DNA of 64,000 bases from Lactobacillus kullabergensis (GCF_000967195.1 NZ_KQ033871.1:1113828-1177827), one strand, 5' to 3'. Positions 43,660-53,556 are shown, counted from the first letter of the stretch. Numbers and translations are program-made. The notes: generated from the letters alone by a model not told the origin.

Positions 43660-45087
43660 TTATGAATGATATCTCTTGACCTTCATACGCTTTTTCTTGT
43701 TTTTCTTGAATTTCTTACCCATGTGACGCATAGCCATCCGCCCCATTGGAGAATTCATTCCAGGCAGGTTATCCATCCCTTTAAAGTTGCCCTTAGTAAT
43801 TTTGCTCATCATGTCGCGAGCTTGTTTAAACTGTTTAATCATCCTGTTGACTTCAACTACAGGTCGGCCAGATCCCGCAGCAATTCTTCTTCTGCGACTA
43901 GGATTAAGCAATTCTGGATTTTCTCGCTCTTCTTCTGTCATCGATGAAATAATTGCTTTCACATAAACAATTTGTTTTTTATCAAAGTTGACATTCTTAA
44001 GCTGGGGATTATTTGCCATTCCCGGAATCATCTTCATCAGCTGGTCAAGTGGACCCATTTTCTCAACTTGCTCAATCTGATCAACAAAGTCGTTGAAATC
44101 GAAAGTATTTTCTTTCATTTTTTCAGCAACTTCTTCAGCTTTTTTGGCATCATAATCCTGCTGAGCTTTTTCAATCAAAGTCAGCATGTCACCCATGCCC
44201 AGAATTCTAGAAGCCATACGATCAGGATAGAATTGTTCCAGGTCGGTCAATTTTTCACCTTGACCGGTATAAATAATTGGCTTGCCGGTTACTGCCCTAA
44301 TGGATAATGCAGCACCACCACGAGTATCACCATCTAGTTTGGTTAAAATAACTCCAGTGATGTCTAAACGTTCATCAAAACCTTTAGCTACATCTGTTGC
44401 AGCTTGACCAGTCATGGCATCTACTACCAGCAAAATATTATCTGGTTGGGCAACTTCTTTGACACGTTCAAGTTCCTCCATTAATGGTTCATCAATTTCC
44501 AAACGTCCAGCGGTATCAATAATGACATAATCATTTTTATTTTTATCAGCTTGGTGTAAGCCGTCTTGCACTATTTGAGCTACGTCTTTTTGATCTTTTT
44601 CACTATAAACAGGAACTTTTAGCTGGTCACCAATTTGCTGCAATTGATCAACAGCAGCTGGACGATAAATATCACCAGCAATTAGCAATGGTCTTGCTTT
44701 TTCTTTTTGTATTAATCTGTTTGCCAGCTTACCAACTGTGGTAGTTTTACCTGTACCTTGTAAACCTACCATCATTATTATTGTAGGAATATGTTTAGAT
44801 TTATTGAGGGAAACCGCGCTTTCACCCATCATCTTGGTTAATTCATCATTAACTATCTTGATGACTTGTTGGCCTGGATTAAGACTTTCCTGAACTTCTT
44901 TTCCGAGAGCTTCTTGCTTTATTTTCTTGATAAAATCTTTAACAACTTTAAAGTTAACATCAGCTTCCAGTAATGCCAGTCTAATTTCGCGACTGGCACT
45001 ATTGATGTCATCTTCTGAAATTTTCCCTTTACCTGTTAAATTCTTTAAGGCCTTTTGAATTCTTTCGCTTAAATTTTCAAATGCCAT
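43660..45087 (-). CDS. ffh: signal recognition particle protein Ffh (SRP54)
   Basis: GTPase subunit of SRP that binds signal sequences and SRP RNA. Of 475 residues, the N domain is helical. The G domain has GLQGTGKTTTVGKLA, DTAGRL and TKLDGDTRGGA. The methionine-rich M domain follows (about 300-450), with a basic C-terminus. GGGGAG precedes the ATG. It lies 4 nt after ylxM. Its receptor FtsY is encoded at 48.8-50.0 kb. Confidence 0.98.
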   Translation of the reverse strand: MAFENLSERIQKALKNLTGKGKISEDDINSASREIRLALLEADVNFKVVKDFIKKIKQEALGKEVQESLNPGQQVIKIVNDELTKMMGESAVSLNKSKHIPTIIMMVGLQGTGKTTTVGKLANRLIQKEKARPLLIAGDIYRPAAVDQLQQIGDQLKVPVYSEKDQKDVAQIVQDGLHQADKNKNDYVIIDTAGRLEIDEPLMEELERVKEVAQPDNILLVVDAMTGQAATDVAKGFDERLDITGVILTKLDGDTRGGAALSIRAVTGKPIIYTGQGEKLTDLEQFYPDRMASRILGMGDMLTLIEKAQQDYDAKKAEEVAEKMKENTFDFNDFVDQIEQVEKMGPLDQLMKMIPGMANNPQLKNVNFDKKQIVYVKAIISSMTEEERENPELLNPSRRRRIAAGSGRPVVEVNRMIKQFKQARDMMSKITKGNFKGMDNLPGMNSPMGRMAMRHMGKKFKKNKKKRMKVKRYHS

Positions 45088-45091
45088 CGAA

Positions 45092-45433
45092 TTACTCTCC
45101 CCTCAGTTGATTTATTAGATCAGTAGTTATTTGTAAAGCCTGGCTTGACTTGCTTTTTTTGAGTGCGACTAAAACTTTTGCTAGTTTGTCTTCGATCATA
45201 TTGTAATCTCTCTGCATATGTAAATTGTTTTCGTAATTTTTTAACAATTTGCGACAGCGACGTAAATTGTCGTAAACTGCCTGACGTGAAACATGATGAT
45301 TGATAGCTATTTCTCCTAAGGACAGGTCGTTATAATAATAATCTTCAAAATAACTCTGCTGACTCTTAGTTAAAAGACCACCATAATAGGCATATAAATC
45401 ACCCAATATTTCATTTTTTTCGAGTTCATCCAT
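45092..45433 (-). CDS. ylxM: YlxM family (UPF0122) DNA-binding-like protein
   Basis: A 113-residue helix-turn-helix protein of the UPF0122 family, conserved upstream of ffh and thought to influence the SRP pathway. DLYAYYGGLLTKSQQSYFEDYYYNDLSLGEIA and HHVSRQAVYDNLRR (sigma-4-like HTH) are diagnostic. AAGGTGAG is spaced for ATG 45431-45433, so I drop nine upstream residues. It has its own promoter at 45451-45479. Confidence 0.92.
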   Translation of the reverse strand: MDELEKNEILGDLYAYYGGLLTKSQQSYFEDYYYNDLSLGEIAINHHVSRQAVYDNLRRCRKLLKNYENNLHMQRDYNMIEDKLAKVLVALKKSKSSQALQITTDLINQLRGE

Positions 45434-45450
45434 TACACTCACCTTGAACA

Positions 45451-45479
45451 AGTATAGCAAAAATGTCAGGAATTGACGA
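45451..45479 (-). promoter_or_regulatory. ylxM-ffh promoter
   Basis: On the minus strand, TCGTCA (45474-45479), 17 nt, TATACT (45451-45456) with TGC before the -10. Confidence 0.65.
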
Positions 45480-45506
45480 TCTTGAAAACCAAAATTTAAT
45501 TAAAGG

Positions 45507-45665
45507 TATACTATGTTTTATTGCTTTTCTCAATAGGAATCTGTATCATAAATTTAATCAACTTTTAGGGATTTTACTATCATAGATATAGAATAACCAT
45601 TCTTGAAAGTTATCTGATTAGACGGTACACGAATAAATATTAATTTTGTATCGTCTTTTTATTTT
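45507..45665 (+). ncRNA. candidate small RNA upstream of the amino acid permease
   Basis: TATACT at 45507-45512 (TTGAAA lies 19 nt upstream) could start a transcript of about 150 nt that ends at a terminator hairpin: AGACGGTACA/TGTATCGTCT (10-bp stem, one G-U pair, 17-nt loop) followed by TTTTATTTTG. No open frame lies inside. No homologue was compared. Confidence 0.35.
45620..45665 (+). terminator. orphan terminator in the ylxM-permease gap
   Basis: A 10-bp stem 45620-45629 with 45647-45656, followed on the plus strand by TTTTATTTTG. No plus-strand gene ends here, which is why a small RNA is suspected. Confidence 0.6.
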
Positions 45666-45716
45666 GAGTAATCAAACTGTTTTGAAAAAATATTTAAAAG
45701 CGTTACACTACACATA

Positions 45717-45744
45717 TTGTTTAAAACAAATTTTACTATATAAA
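45717..45744 (+). promoter_or_regulatory. amino acid permease promoter
   Basis: TTGTTT (45717-45722), 16 nt, TATAAA (45739-45744). The predicted transcript start is near 45751, within the following hairpin. Confidence 0.5.
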
Positions 45745-45748
45745 ATGT

Positions 45749-45787
45749 AAGTTCGCACTCAAGTTGTTACCCGTGTGAACTTTTTAA
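45749..45787 (+). terminator. attenuator-like hairpin in the permease leader
   Basis: A 10-bp stem AAGTTCGCAC/GTGTGAACTT (one G-U pair) with a 14-nt loop, then TTTAATT. The only upstream gene is divergent, so it is part of the permease leader or the end of the putative small RNA. Confidence 0.6.
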
Positions 45788-45840
45788 TTGGTAGATTTCT
45801 TTCAAACAAAATGCTAAACAAAGCTAAGGAGCAATTCAGT

Positions 45841-47274
45841 GTGAAATTATGGAAATTAATGAATCGAAAAGAAGATCCAGATATTTATCAGGAAAAAGAT
45901 GGTCACTTAGTCAGAACACTAAAAGTTCGTGACTTTTTGGCTCTGGGTGTAGGGACCATCGTTTCAACCTCGATCTTTACATTACCTGGAGAAGTTGCAG
46001 CACTGCACACAGGACCCGCTGTAGCCCTGTCATGTGTTATTGCATCTATAGTGGCTGGTCTTGTTGCCTTTGCCTATGCAGAAATGGCAGCCGCAATGCC
46101 CTTTGCAGGATCAGTTTATTCTTGGATCAATGTTATATTTGGAGAATTTTGGGGCTGGTTTTCTGGTTGGGCTCTTTTAGCAGAATACCTAATCGGAATG
46201 GCATTTATTAGCTCTGGTTTGTCTGCTAATCTTCGTGCATTGATAGCACCATTAGGCTGGAAATTACCTGCTGCCTTAGCCAATCCTTTAGGCATAAATG
46301 GAGGAATGTTCGATTTAGTTGCATTACTAGCTATTTTGCTGGCAGCATTTTTGGTCAGTTTTGGAGTGTCTAAAGCTTCCCGAGTCGAAAATGTTTTAGT
46401 GGTAGTCAAAGTTTTAGCAATTTTGCTTTTTGTTGGCATTGGCTTGACAGTTATTAAAAAAGCTAATTTTATTCCATTTATACCATCATACTGTGCAACA
46501 GCTCATGGACCTTTTGGAGGTTGGCAAGGCATTTACGCCGGAGTTTCCATGATCTATATTTCATTCTTGGGCTTTGATACCATTGCATCAAATTCTGCAG
46601 AAGCTATTAACCCGCAAAAGACTATGCCACGGGGAATTATCGGTTCGTTGCTAATAGCAGTTATTTTATTCGTAGCCGTCAGTTTAGTTTTAGTTGGAAT
46701 GGTACCTTATCACCAATATTTAAATTCAGCTGAGCCAGTTGGATACGCTTTAAGAAAAACAGGTTTCGGACATATTGCCACTATCGTTCAGTCTGTTGCT
46801 ATTTTAGGAATGTTTACCGCTTTGATTGGTCTTTGTATGGCCAGTTCTCGTTTGGTATATTCATTTGGTCGCGATGGTATGATTCCTAAAGTACTTGGTA
46901 AATTGAATAAAGAACATCGACCAGCAAACTCATTATGGACAGTTGCAGTTATTGCAATTATTATTTCTGCATTTATTCCTTTCTCATTCCTGTCACAATT
47001 GGTTTCAGCTGGAACTCTGATTGCCTTTATGTTTGTTTCTCTGGGAATCTATCGCTTAAGGCCACGCGAAGGAAAAGATATTGTAGATCCAGCTTTTAAA
47101 ATGCCTTGGTATCCTGTGCTGCCATTTTTAGCGTTTCTCAGTTCTTTTGTTGTTTTCTGGGGATTAGATATACAAGCAAAAAAGTACATGCTAATATGGT
47201 CACTAATTGGTGTCTTTATTTATTTAATTTATGGCATTCGTCATTCTGCTAAGAATAAGAAAATGAATGAATAA
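45841..47274 (+). CDS. amino acid permease, APC superfamily
   Basis: Proton-coupled amino acid importer of the APC family, 477 residues with about twelve membrane helices. It is close to the cationic amino acid transporter group (YfnA-like), with ALGVGTIVSTSIFTLPGEVA as the first-helix substrate loop and FLGFDTIASNSAEAINPQKTMP. The open frame begins 22 codons earlier, inside the leader hairpin. AAGGAG lies 9 nt before GTG 45841, which I take as the start. The exact amino acid is unknown. A bidirectional terminator follows. Confidence 0.9.
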   Translation: MKLWKLMNRKEDPDIYQEKDGHLVRTLKVRDFLALGVGTIVSTSIFTLPGEVAALHTGPAVALSCVIASIVAGLVAFAYAEMAAAMPFAGSVYSWINVIFGEFWGWFSGWALLAEYLIGMAFISSGLSANLRALIAPLGWKLPAALANPLGINGGMFDLVALLAILLAAFLVSFGVSKASRVENVLVVVKVLAILLFVGIGLTVIKKANFIPFIPSYCATAHGPFGGWQGIYAGVSMIYISFLGFDTIASNSAEAINPQKTMPRGIIGSLLIAVILFVAVSLVLVGMVPYHQYLNSAEPVGYALRKTGFGHIATIVQSVAILGMFTALIGLCMASSRLVYSFGRDGMIPKVLGKLNKEHRPANSLWTVAVIAIIISAFIPFSFLSQLVSAGTLIAFMFVSLGIYRLRPREGKDIVDPAFKMPWYPVLPFLAFLSSFVVFWGLDIQAKKYMLIWSLIGVFIYLIYGIRHSAKNKKMNE

Positions 47275-47290
47275 AGATGCTCGGAAAACC

Positions 47291-47322
47291 AAAAAAGTCT
47301 GGAAAATTTTTCCAGACTTTTT
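47291..47322. terminator. bidirectional terminator between the permease and pepD
   Basis: A strong stem AAAAAGTCTGGAA/TTCCAGACTTTTT with T-runs on both strands, between convergent genes. Confidence 0.93.
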
Positions 47323-47337
47323 AAATGCTATTATTAT

Positions 47338-48762
47338 TTAAAGATTTTCATCCATATTAAATGTTAGTTTTGACATATTGATTGAATCAATCATCATCTG
47401 AGCCCAAAGCTTTTCAGAACGCTTTCTAGTATAGGCAACAGTCTCTTGATTGGCTTTGGTTAGATATGAAGTTAATTCAGTCCCTGATTTATCACCAGCT
47501 ATTTCGATAATCTTATGCACACGATGACGATAGTATTGATTAAGTTCATTTAGATAATCAGTATCGAGTTGAACAAACTGTGGGTAATGCGTTTCTACAA
47601 GTGCTGCCAAGGATTTGTAGTACCACCAAGCATCATTAAGATTATATTCCATTGATGTGTTATTGTAAGAAGGATCAGTATCATTCATATTAGCAAAGAA
47701 TGGTACAAAAGGCGTGAAAGTTGGCCCACCAATACAAAGCCACATTATTGCTGCTTTGTCAGAGTCAACATCATTTCTAATCTGTAAAATGTGGGAATTT
47801 TGCGTTCTATTTAAACCAATTGGACGGAAACGATGCCTCTCTTCTTCCGTGCCTTTGCCAAAAGGATCATACGGAGTGTTTTGGTAATGACTGCCAAGCA
47901 CAAATTCAATATCTTCTCTGGTTATTTTCTTAGCTGCACGCTGAATAAAAGGTAAATTACCATCGGTTGGATCTTGTTCAATTTCGGGATTAAAATATTT
48001 TTGACCGTACCAAACACGATTAGTATTATAAAACCTATCTTGTTCACTATAAGTACCAAAAATATGACGGAAATTCCATCCCTGATGATCAACATTTAAG
48101 TTGTGATCGGCAACAAACTCCTGAATTCCCTCGCTCCACATAAAGTTTTTTGTGTCAGCAAAATCTACTTGTTCAATAGAAACCCTATTTGCGGCAATTG
48201 CGTAAGCATCATCTGGAATACGTTGCGCTACCCAGTGGTGGCCAGTGACAATTTCCATATACCAGATCTCATTTTTGTCACCAAACAGAACTGAGTTACC
48301 TGCTGGTGAACCATATTTAGCTATCAGTTTGCCTAAATATTCAACTCCATTTCTAGCAGAATGAATATAAGGCAAAACAACTGACTGCATGCAATCTTCA
48401 TCAAGACCATCTTTTACCAGTGGATCATATGCGAGTGCTCTCTCATTACCATAAGTTGATTCAGTACAAGACATTGCTACATTTTCTTGATTAATACCGC
48501 TCTCATCGTAATAACCACGGTTTTTGTAATCAACATTGGGTACAGCAGGAACGGCCTGAGCATTTTCAGGCAAGTCTAATTCAAACTTATTCAACCATGA
48601 CTTAATTTTACGACCTGATTCATTTTTGGCAGCGGGTCTGATAATAAACTTTTGCGGTGTAATTGGGCGAAAAGTGTCGTCATTACGAGCAATCATGGTC
48701 GAACCATCAACTGAAGCCTTTTTGCCTACTAAAATTGTTGTACATGCACTGTATTCTTTCAT
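47338..48762 (-). CDS. pepD: dipeptidase, C69 family
   Basis: Cytoplasmic dipeptidase of the Lactobacillus PepD family (peptidase C69, Ntn hydrolase). Of 474 residues, SACTTILVGKKASVDGSTMIARNDD carries the nucleophile Cys7, normally exposed by removing the short N-terminal peptide. YGSPAGNSVLFGDKNEIWYMEIVTGHHW is also typical. It cuts dipeptides released from peptides that the Opp system imports. AAAGGGAG lies 14 nt before the ATG, a long spacing. It lies 34 nt after ftsY, so it may share that transcript. Confidence 0.93.
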   Translation of the reverse strand: MKEYSACTTILVGKKASVDGSTMIARNDDTFRPITPQKFIIRPAAKNESGRKIKSWLNKFELDLPENAQAVPAVPNVDYKNRGYYDESGINQENVAMSCTESTYGNERALAYDPLVKDGLDEDCMQSVVLPYIHSARNGVEYLGKLIAKYGSPAGNSVLFGDKNEIWYMEIVTGHHWVAQRIPDDAYAIAANRVSIEQVDFADTKNFMWSEGIQEFVADHNLNVDHQGWNFRHIFGTYSEQDRFYNTNRVWYGQKYFNPEIEQDPTDGNLPFIQRAAKKITREDIEFVLGSHYQNTPYDPFGKGTEEERHRFRPIGLNRTQNSHILQIRNDVDSDKAAIMWLCIGGPTFTPFVPFFANMNDTDPSYNNTSMEYNLNDAWWYYKSLAALVETHYPQFVQLDTDYLNELNQYYRHRVHKIIEIAGDKSGTELTSYLTKANQETVAYTRKRSEKLWAQMMIDSINMSKLTFNMDENL

Positions 48763-48796
48763 TAAATATAAATATCTCCCTTTAAAAAATCACTTC

Positions 48797-49978
48797 TTAA
48801 ATTAAATCATGAAATAGTCCGACAGCATAGTTTGCGGCATCAAAATCAGCCAAATCGCTAGCTTTTTCACCCAAACCAACTAATTTTACCGGCAGTTTCA
48901 TCTCATTTCTAATTGCCAAAACGACTCCGCCCTTTGAAGAGCCATCCAATTTTGTCAATACCAGTCCCGTTAATTTGGTAGTCTTATCAAAATCCTTAGC
49001 TTGAAGAAGTGCATTTTGACCAGTTGAGCCGTCTAAAACTAATAGGGTTTCTGTTGGCTCTTCCGGTGCTTGCTTTTTAATTGTCCGTTCAATTTTCTCA
49101 AGTTCACTCATTAAATTCTTTTTATTTTGTAAACGACCAGCAGTATCCACTAATAAATAATCATAATTTTCTTTAAGTGCTTTATCAGTCGCATCATAAA
49201 CAACTGAAGCAGGGTCTGCTTGTTCCTTTCCAGTTACCACTGGAACACCGACTCTTTCGCCCCATTCTAATAATTGTTCAACTGCACCAGCTCTGAAGGT
49301 ATCTGCTGCCGCTAAAAGAACTGACTTCCCTTCATCTTTAAATCTTTTAGCCAATTTTCCGATTGTTGTAGTTTTGCCCGCACCATTTACTCCTACAAAC
49401 AGATAGATATTCGGTTTGCCATCGTCATGCGACTTTAATTTTTCATTTTCGGAATTACCGCTCTGGTCATAAAGATTAACTAATTTTTCAACAATAACTT
49501 TTTTCAGATCATCTCGCGACTTGGCTTTCTGCAACTTTGCTTCATCTCGCAGTTCGTCAGTCAATTCTTCGGCAGTCTCATAACCGACATCAGATTCAAT
49601 AAGCAGCTCTTCCAAGTCATCAAAGAAATCTTCGTCAACAGTCCTGAACTGGGCGAAAAAGCGATTCAGCCGGGCTCCAAAGCCCTGATTAGTTTTCTCT
49701 AGACCTTTTTCATATAATTCAGTATCATTTTGCTTTTCATTATTAGGTTCGTTTTCAGGTTCCTTCTCTAAAGATTTTTCCTGCAAAGCTGTCAAATTTT
49801 TGTTTTCCGATTCATCCTTTTCTGAAGTTTGTTTTTCTTCAGTGGTTATCTTTTCCTTATTTTCTAGCTCCTCAGAGGATTCTTGTTGCTCTTTTTCTGG
49901 TTGATTCTGCGAATCATCAGTAACTTTACCATTCTCTTCACCAAATAAAGATTTTTTTATCTTATCAAATAAACCCAC
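48797..49978 (-). CDS. ftsY: signal recognition particle receptor FtsY
   Basis: Membrane-associated GTPase that docks SRP-ribosome complexes. Of 393 residues, about 100 at the N-terminus are acidic and low-complexity (Glu, Lys, Gln). The NG core then has GVNGAGKTTTIGKLA, DTAGRLQNKKNLM and TKLDGSSKGG. The start is GTG with GAGGTG upstream, 2 nt after smc. The rnc-smc-ftsY order is conserved. Ffh is encoded elsewhere in the window. Confidence 0.98.
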   Translation of the reverse strand: MGLFDKIKKSLFGEENGKVTDDSQNQPEKEQQESSEELENKEKITTEEKQTSEKDESENKNLTALQEKSLEKEPENEPNNEKQNDTELYEKGLEKTNQGFGARLNRFFAQFRTVDEDFFDDLEELLIESDVGYETAEELTDELRDEAKLQKAKSRDDLKKVIVEKLVNLYDQSGNSENEKLKSHDDGKPNIYLFVGVNGAGKTTTIGKLAKRFKDEGKSVLLAAADTFRAGAVEQLLEWGERVGVPVVTGKEQADPASVVYDATDKALKENYDYLLVDTAGRLQNKKNLMSELEKIERTIKKQAPEEPTETLLVLDGSTGQNALLQAKDFDKTTKLTGLVLTKLDGSSKGGVVLAIRNEMKLPVKLVGLGEKASDLADFDAANYAVGLFHDLI

Positions 49979-49980
49979 TG

Positions 49981-52900
49981 TTATTTCACCTCATTTTTTA
50001 ATTCTTTTAGTGATACGGACAACACTTGTGACACCCCTGATTCCTGCATAACAACACCATAAAGTTGGTCTGCTTTTTCCATTGTTCCTCTTCTATGTGT
50101 TATTACAATAAATTGTGTATGCATATCATATTCTTCTAAGAAATGTGCAAAGCGTGTGACGTTTGCATCATCAAGTGCTGCTTCTACTTCATCCAGTACA
50201 CAAAATGGTACCGGTTTAACTTTGAGCATAGCAAAAAGCAATGTAATTGCTGTCAATGCCCTTTCTCCACCTGATAATAAGCTTAGTTTTTGCAACTTTT
50301 TACCCGGCGGTTGAGCAATAATTTCAACACCTGTGTTCAATAAATCTTCAGGATTAGTCAAAACTAATTTGGCACTGCCACCTCCAAAAACCACCGGAAA
50401 TAATTCAGTAAAACTATGAGCTACCTCTGTAAAAGTTTTACTAAAGCGACTACATACTTCTTGATCAAGTTCTGACATCGATTTTTCTAAATTGTCTCGA
50501 CCCTTTAACAAATCATTTTGTTGTGCATTAAGGAAGTCGTAACGTTTTTTGACATTTTCATATTCTTCAATTGACTTCAGATTAACTGGACCAATGTCCG
50601 CAATAGACATGCGATGCAATTTCACATTCTTTTGAAGTTGTGTCCTATTGGTCTCGTTATTTTCTATTTCGGCTTGATTCAATGCGGCCTCATATGTTAG
50701 TGAATATTCCGTATTCAAAGTATCTAGACGTTGATCTATTTGGCTATTCAACTGTGCTATTTTCACAGAAAAATCTTTTTGTTCAGCAGCAGCATCTTTA
50801 CGAAGTTCATAATTACGACTCGCTACCTGATCAAGCTGGTTAATTTTAGCATCATACTGTCCTAATTTAGAACTTAAAGTATTAAGTTGTTCCTGCAAAT
50901 TTTTCTTTTTTGCAATCCCCTCTTTATTTTCGCGTTCAAAGTTCATCTTCTTTTCGTCACCAAGCACATCATTTTCATCAAGTTCTTTCAACTTTTGGGA
51001 CAAAGTATTAATTTGATTTTGATGCTGCTTTGATTCATTCTTTTTATCGGATTTTTGCTTTGAAACGTTCTCCAACTTATTAGCATAAACCGCTATTTGC
51101 GGATCAAGTTCGCTTAACTTTTCCTGAACCTCTTGATTCAACTCTGAAAAGTTCTTAATACCTAATTGCAATTCACTAATATCCTGTTTTTGCTGAAGTA
51201 TTTTCTCCTGCAGTTCTTCCTTCTTTTTTGCAGCCGACTTAATCTTGTTCTTAGTTTCAGCAATTTCCTGGTTGCGTTCTTGCTTTTGTTGTTCAAACAA
51301 ACTATTCGCAGCCTTTAACCTGTTCACTTCTTTTTCTTGGTTTTGATACGAAAGAGCCGCTTCACCTAATTCTTGTTTAAGATTTTGAAATTTCGATGTC
51401 ATTTCATTCAACTGCTGAGTTAAAATTTCATTCTTGCTTACAGCATCAGCTAACTGAGATTGTTCATTCTTAATTTTTGCTTTTAAATCATTAATATTTT
51501 GTCTTAATTGACTCAGTTCAGCAGTTGTTTGAAGTGGAGAATTGCTTTTTTGATTGCGCACTCCTCCTGTCATTGAACCACCAGGTGAAATAACATCTCC
51601 GTCAAGAGTTACAATACGATAGCGAGAAATTCTCTGTCTTATCTTCATAGCATTGCTTATTGTGTCAACTATTATAGTATTTCCAAGGAGATAATTAATT
51701 GCAGGCGCAATATCTTGATTAGGTAAACTTTTAACTATTTCGCTAGCAATACCTTGAAATCCGGAAAAAGAAGAAATTGTATTGATAGTTGAAGTAGGTA
51801 TTGTATATTCCCTTAATCCATCAAGAGGAAGAAAAGTAGCACGCCCCGCATGATTTTCCTTTAATTTGTTAATAGCATCCCGAGCATCCAGTTTTGATTT
51901 AGTGACTAAATCCTGAACCCCATTCCCTAATGCTGTAGCCATTGCAGCTTCATATTTAACAGGAAAGGTAACTAATTCTCCTACTGCTCCAATTACTCCA
52001 GGATAAGCAGATAAATTATTTAAAACGTTCTTGACTCCGTAAAAATAACCTTCATGACGTTTGCGTATATTTTCCAGAGCATCATAACGCGCATTTAATT
52101 GACTAAAACGTTGTTTTTTGGTCGACAACGATTCTTGAAGAGATGACAAATTTTTTTGACTTATTTTTTGCTCATTTGTTAAATCTGCTATTTTTTGTCC
52201 TTCAATCTGACAGTTTTCTTTAAGTGACTTACCTTCAGATTTAAGTCGTTTAAGCTCAGTAGTTTCAGTTCTTAGTTCTTCAACAACATTTTCTGTTTGA
52301 AACTGGCTATTATCAGAAAGTTTTTTCAGTTCAGAATGCAAATAAACTATTTCATTATTGTTAGAAGTTTGATCTTGCAACAATTGAATATAAGCTGACC
52401 GAAGCTGCTCTAATTTTCGGTTTAGCTGTTCAGGATCTTCCTTTAGCTGAGCGCAGAGTTCAGTTCTTTTATCATTTAACTTCTCTTGCTCACTCTTTAA
52501 ATTCTTTTCCTTTTCAAGCAGATCAATTCTATCATTTTCAATTGCCGATAATTGCTTTTTTAGGTCATTCAATTCAGATTGGTATTCTTTTTTAGTAGCT
52601 ACGCTATATTGCTTACTTTGTTCCGCAACTTGCAAATTGGTATTGATTTCAGAAAGCTTTTTAGTTAAAGAAAGTAAATCATTTTGCACCTTATCTCTTT
52701 GACTATTTAAAGTTTGATATTCTTTTCTTTTGTTTGCCACAGCTGCTTGAGAATCTTTTACTTCTCGATCCAGCTTCGATAAAAGAGCCTGATTTTCATC
52801 AGCCTTTTCCTGTTCTTTTTCTTTTTGATTATCTAGATCCTGAATTTCAAATGCCAATAACGTTTTTAGTTCTCGATCCAGACCTTTTTTCTGAAATTGA

Positions 52901-53544
52901 TATTCTTTAGCTAAAGAGCTTTGTTCATGAAGAGGTTCAATTCTCTGCTCTAACTCTTTTACAAGGTCGTTGATCCGCACTAAATTGTCAGTAGTCTGTT
53001 CCAACTGATCTTTGGCTTCTTCTTTTTGTCTTTTAAAATGAAGTACACCAGCTGCTTCTTCAAATAGTAAACGTCGTTCTTCCGGACGGGAATTTAGTAT
53101 TTGATCCACACGTCCTTGAGAAATAATTGCTAAACTGTCTTGCGAAATGCCCGAGTCTAAGAATAGAGAGCGTACATCCTTTTGTCTGACACTTTTTTTA
53201 TTGATTAAGTACTCATTATCTCCAGATCTTAAAATCCGTCGAGTTACAACAACTTGTTCTTCCTTAAAATTTAGTTCGTGTTTTTTATTGTTAAAAATCA
53301 GAGAAACTTCTGCATGATTTGCCGGCTGGCGGAATTCACTTCCGGCAAAAATGACATCTTTCATGTTTGAACCACGCAATGATTTAGCACTTGTTTCGCC
53401 CATGACCCATCTGATCGCTTCAGTAATATTACTTTTACCACTACCATTGGGACCAACTATGCCAGTAATACCGGTGTCAAATTTAATTTTTGTTTTTTCG
53501 GCAAAGGATTTAAAGCCGTCAATTATCAGTTCTGTTAGTGGCAC
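49981..53544 (-). CDS. smc: chromosome partition protein SMC
   Basis: ATPase that compacts and helps segregate the chromosome, with ScpA/ScpB. The 1187 residues have a head with GPNGSGKSN at 31-38, then a first coiled coil (about 170-500), a hinge (YPGVIGAVGELVTFPVKYEAAM to about 660) and a second coiled coil. The C-terminal head carries LSGGERALTAITLLF and FCVLDEVEAALDD. The start is GTG, with AGGGAG upstream. It lies 12 nt after rnc. Confidence 0.98.
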   Translation of the reverse strand: MPLTELIIDGFKSFAEKTKIKFDTGITGIVGPNGSGKSNITEAIRWVMGETSAKSLRGSNMKDVIFAGSEFRQPANHAEVSLIFNNKKHELNFKEEQVVVTRRILRSGDNEYLINKKSVRQKDVRSLFLDSGISQDSLAIISQGRVDQILNSRPEERRLLFEEAAGVLHFKRQKEEAKDQLEQTTDNLVRINDLVKELEQRIEPLHEQSSLAKEYQFQKKGLDRELKTLLAFEIQDLDNQKEKEQEKADENQALLSKLDREVKDSQAAVANKRKEYQTLNSQRDKVQNDLLSLTKKLSEINTNLQVAEQSKQYSVATKKEYQSELNDLKKQLSAIENDRIDLLEKEKNLKSEQEKLNDKRTELCAQLKEDPEQLNRKLEQLRSAYIQLLQDQTSNNNEIVYLHSELKKLSDNSQFQTENVVEELRTETTELKRLKSEGKSLKENCQIEGQKIADLTNEQKISQKNLSSLQESLSTKKQRFSQLNARYDALENIRKRHEGYFYGVKNVLNNLSAYPGVIGAVGELVTFPVKYEAAMATALGNGVQDLVTKSKLDARDAINKLKENHAGRATFLPLDGLREYTIPTSTINTISSFSGFQGIASEIVKSLPNQDIAPAINYLLGNTIIVDTISNAMKIRQRISRYRIVTLDGDVISPGGSMTGGVRNQKSNSPLQTTAELSQLRQNINDLKAKIKNEQSQLADAVSKNEILTQQLNEMTSKFQNLKQELGEAALSYQNQEKEVNRLKAANSLFEQQKQERNQEIAETKNKIKSAAKKKEELQEKILQQKQDISELQLGIKNFSELNQEVQEKLSELDPQIAVYANKLENVSKQKSDKKNESKQHQNQINTLSQKLKELDENDVLGDEKKMNFERENKEGIAKKKNLQEQLNTLSSKLGQYDAKINQLDQVASRNYELRKDAAAEQKDFSVKIAQLNSQIDQRLDTLNTEYSLTYEAALNQAEIENNETNRTQLQKNVKLHRMSIADIGPVNLKSIEEYENVKKRYDFLNAQQNDLLKGRDNLEKSMSELDQEVCSRFSKTFTEVAHSFTELFPVVFGGGSAKLVLTNPEDLLNTGVEIIAQPPGKKLQKLSLLSGGERALTAITLLFAMLKVKPVPFCVLDEVEAALDDANVTRFAHFLEEYDMHTQFIVITHRRGTMEKADQLYGVVMQESGVSQVLSVSLKELKNEVK

Positions 53545-53556
53545 ACACTCATCTCC

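Noticed and set aside
45690-45711. cre-like sequence near AAAGCGTTACA upstream of the permease
   Set aside because: It has about three mismatches to the cre consensus, including the fixed G and the final CA, so it is not convincing beside the perfect site at 34694.
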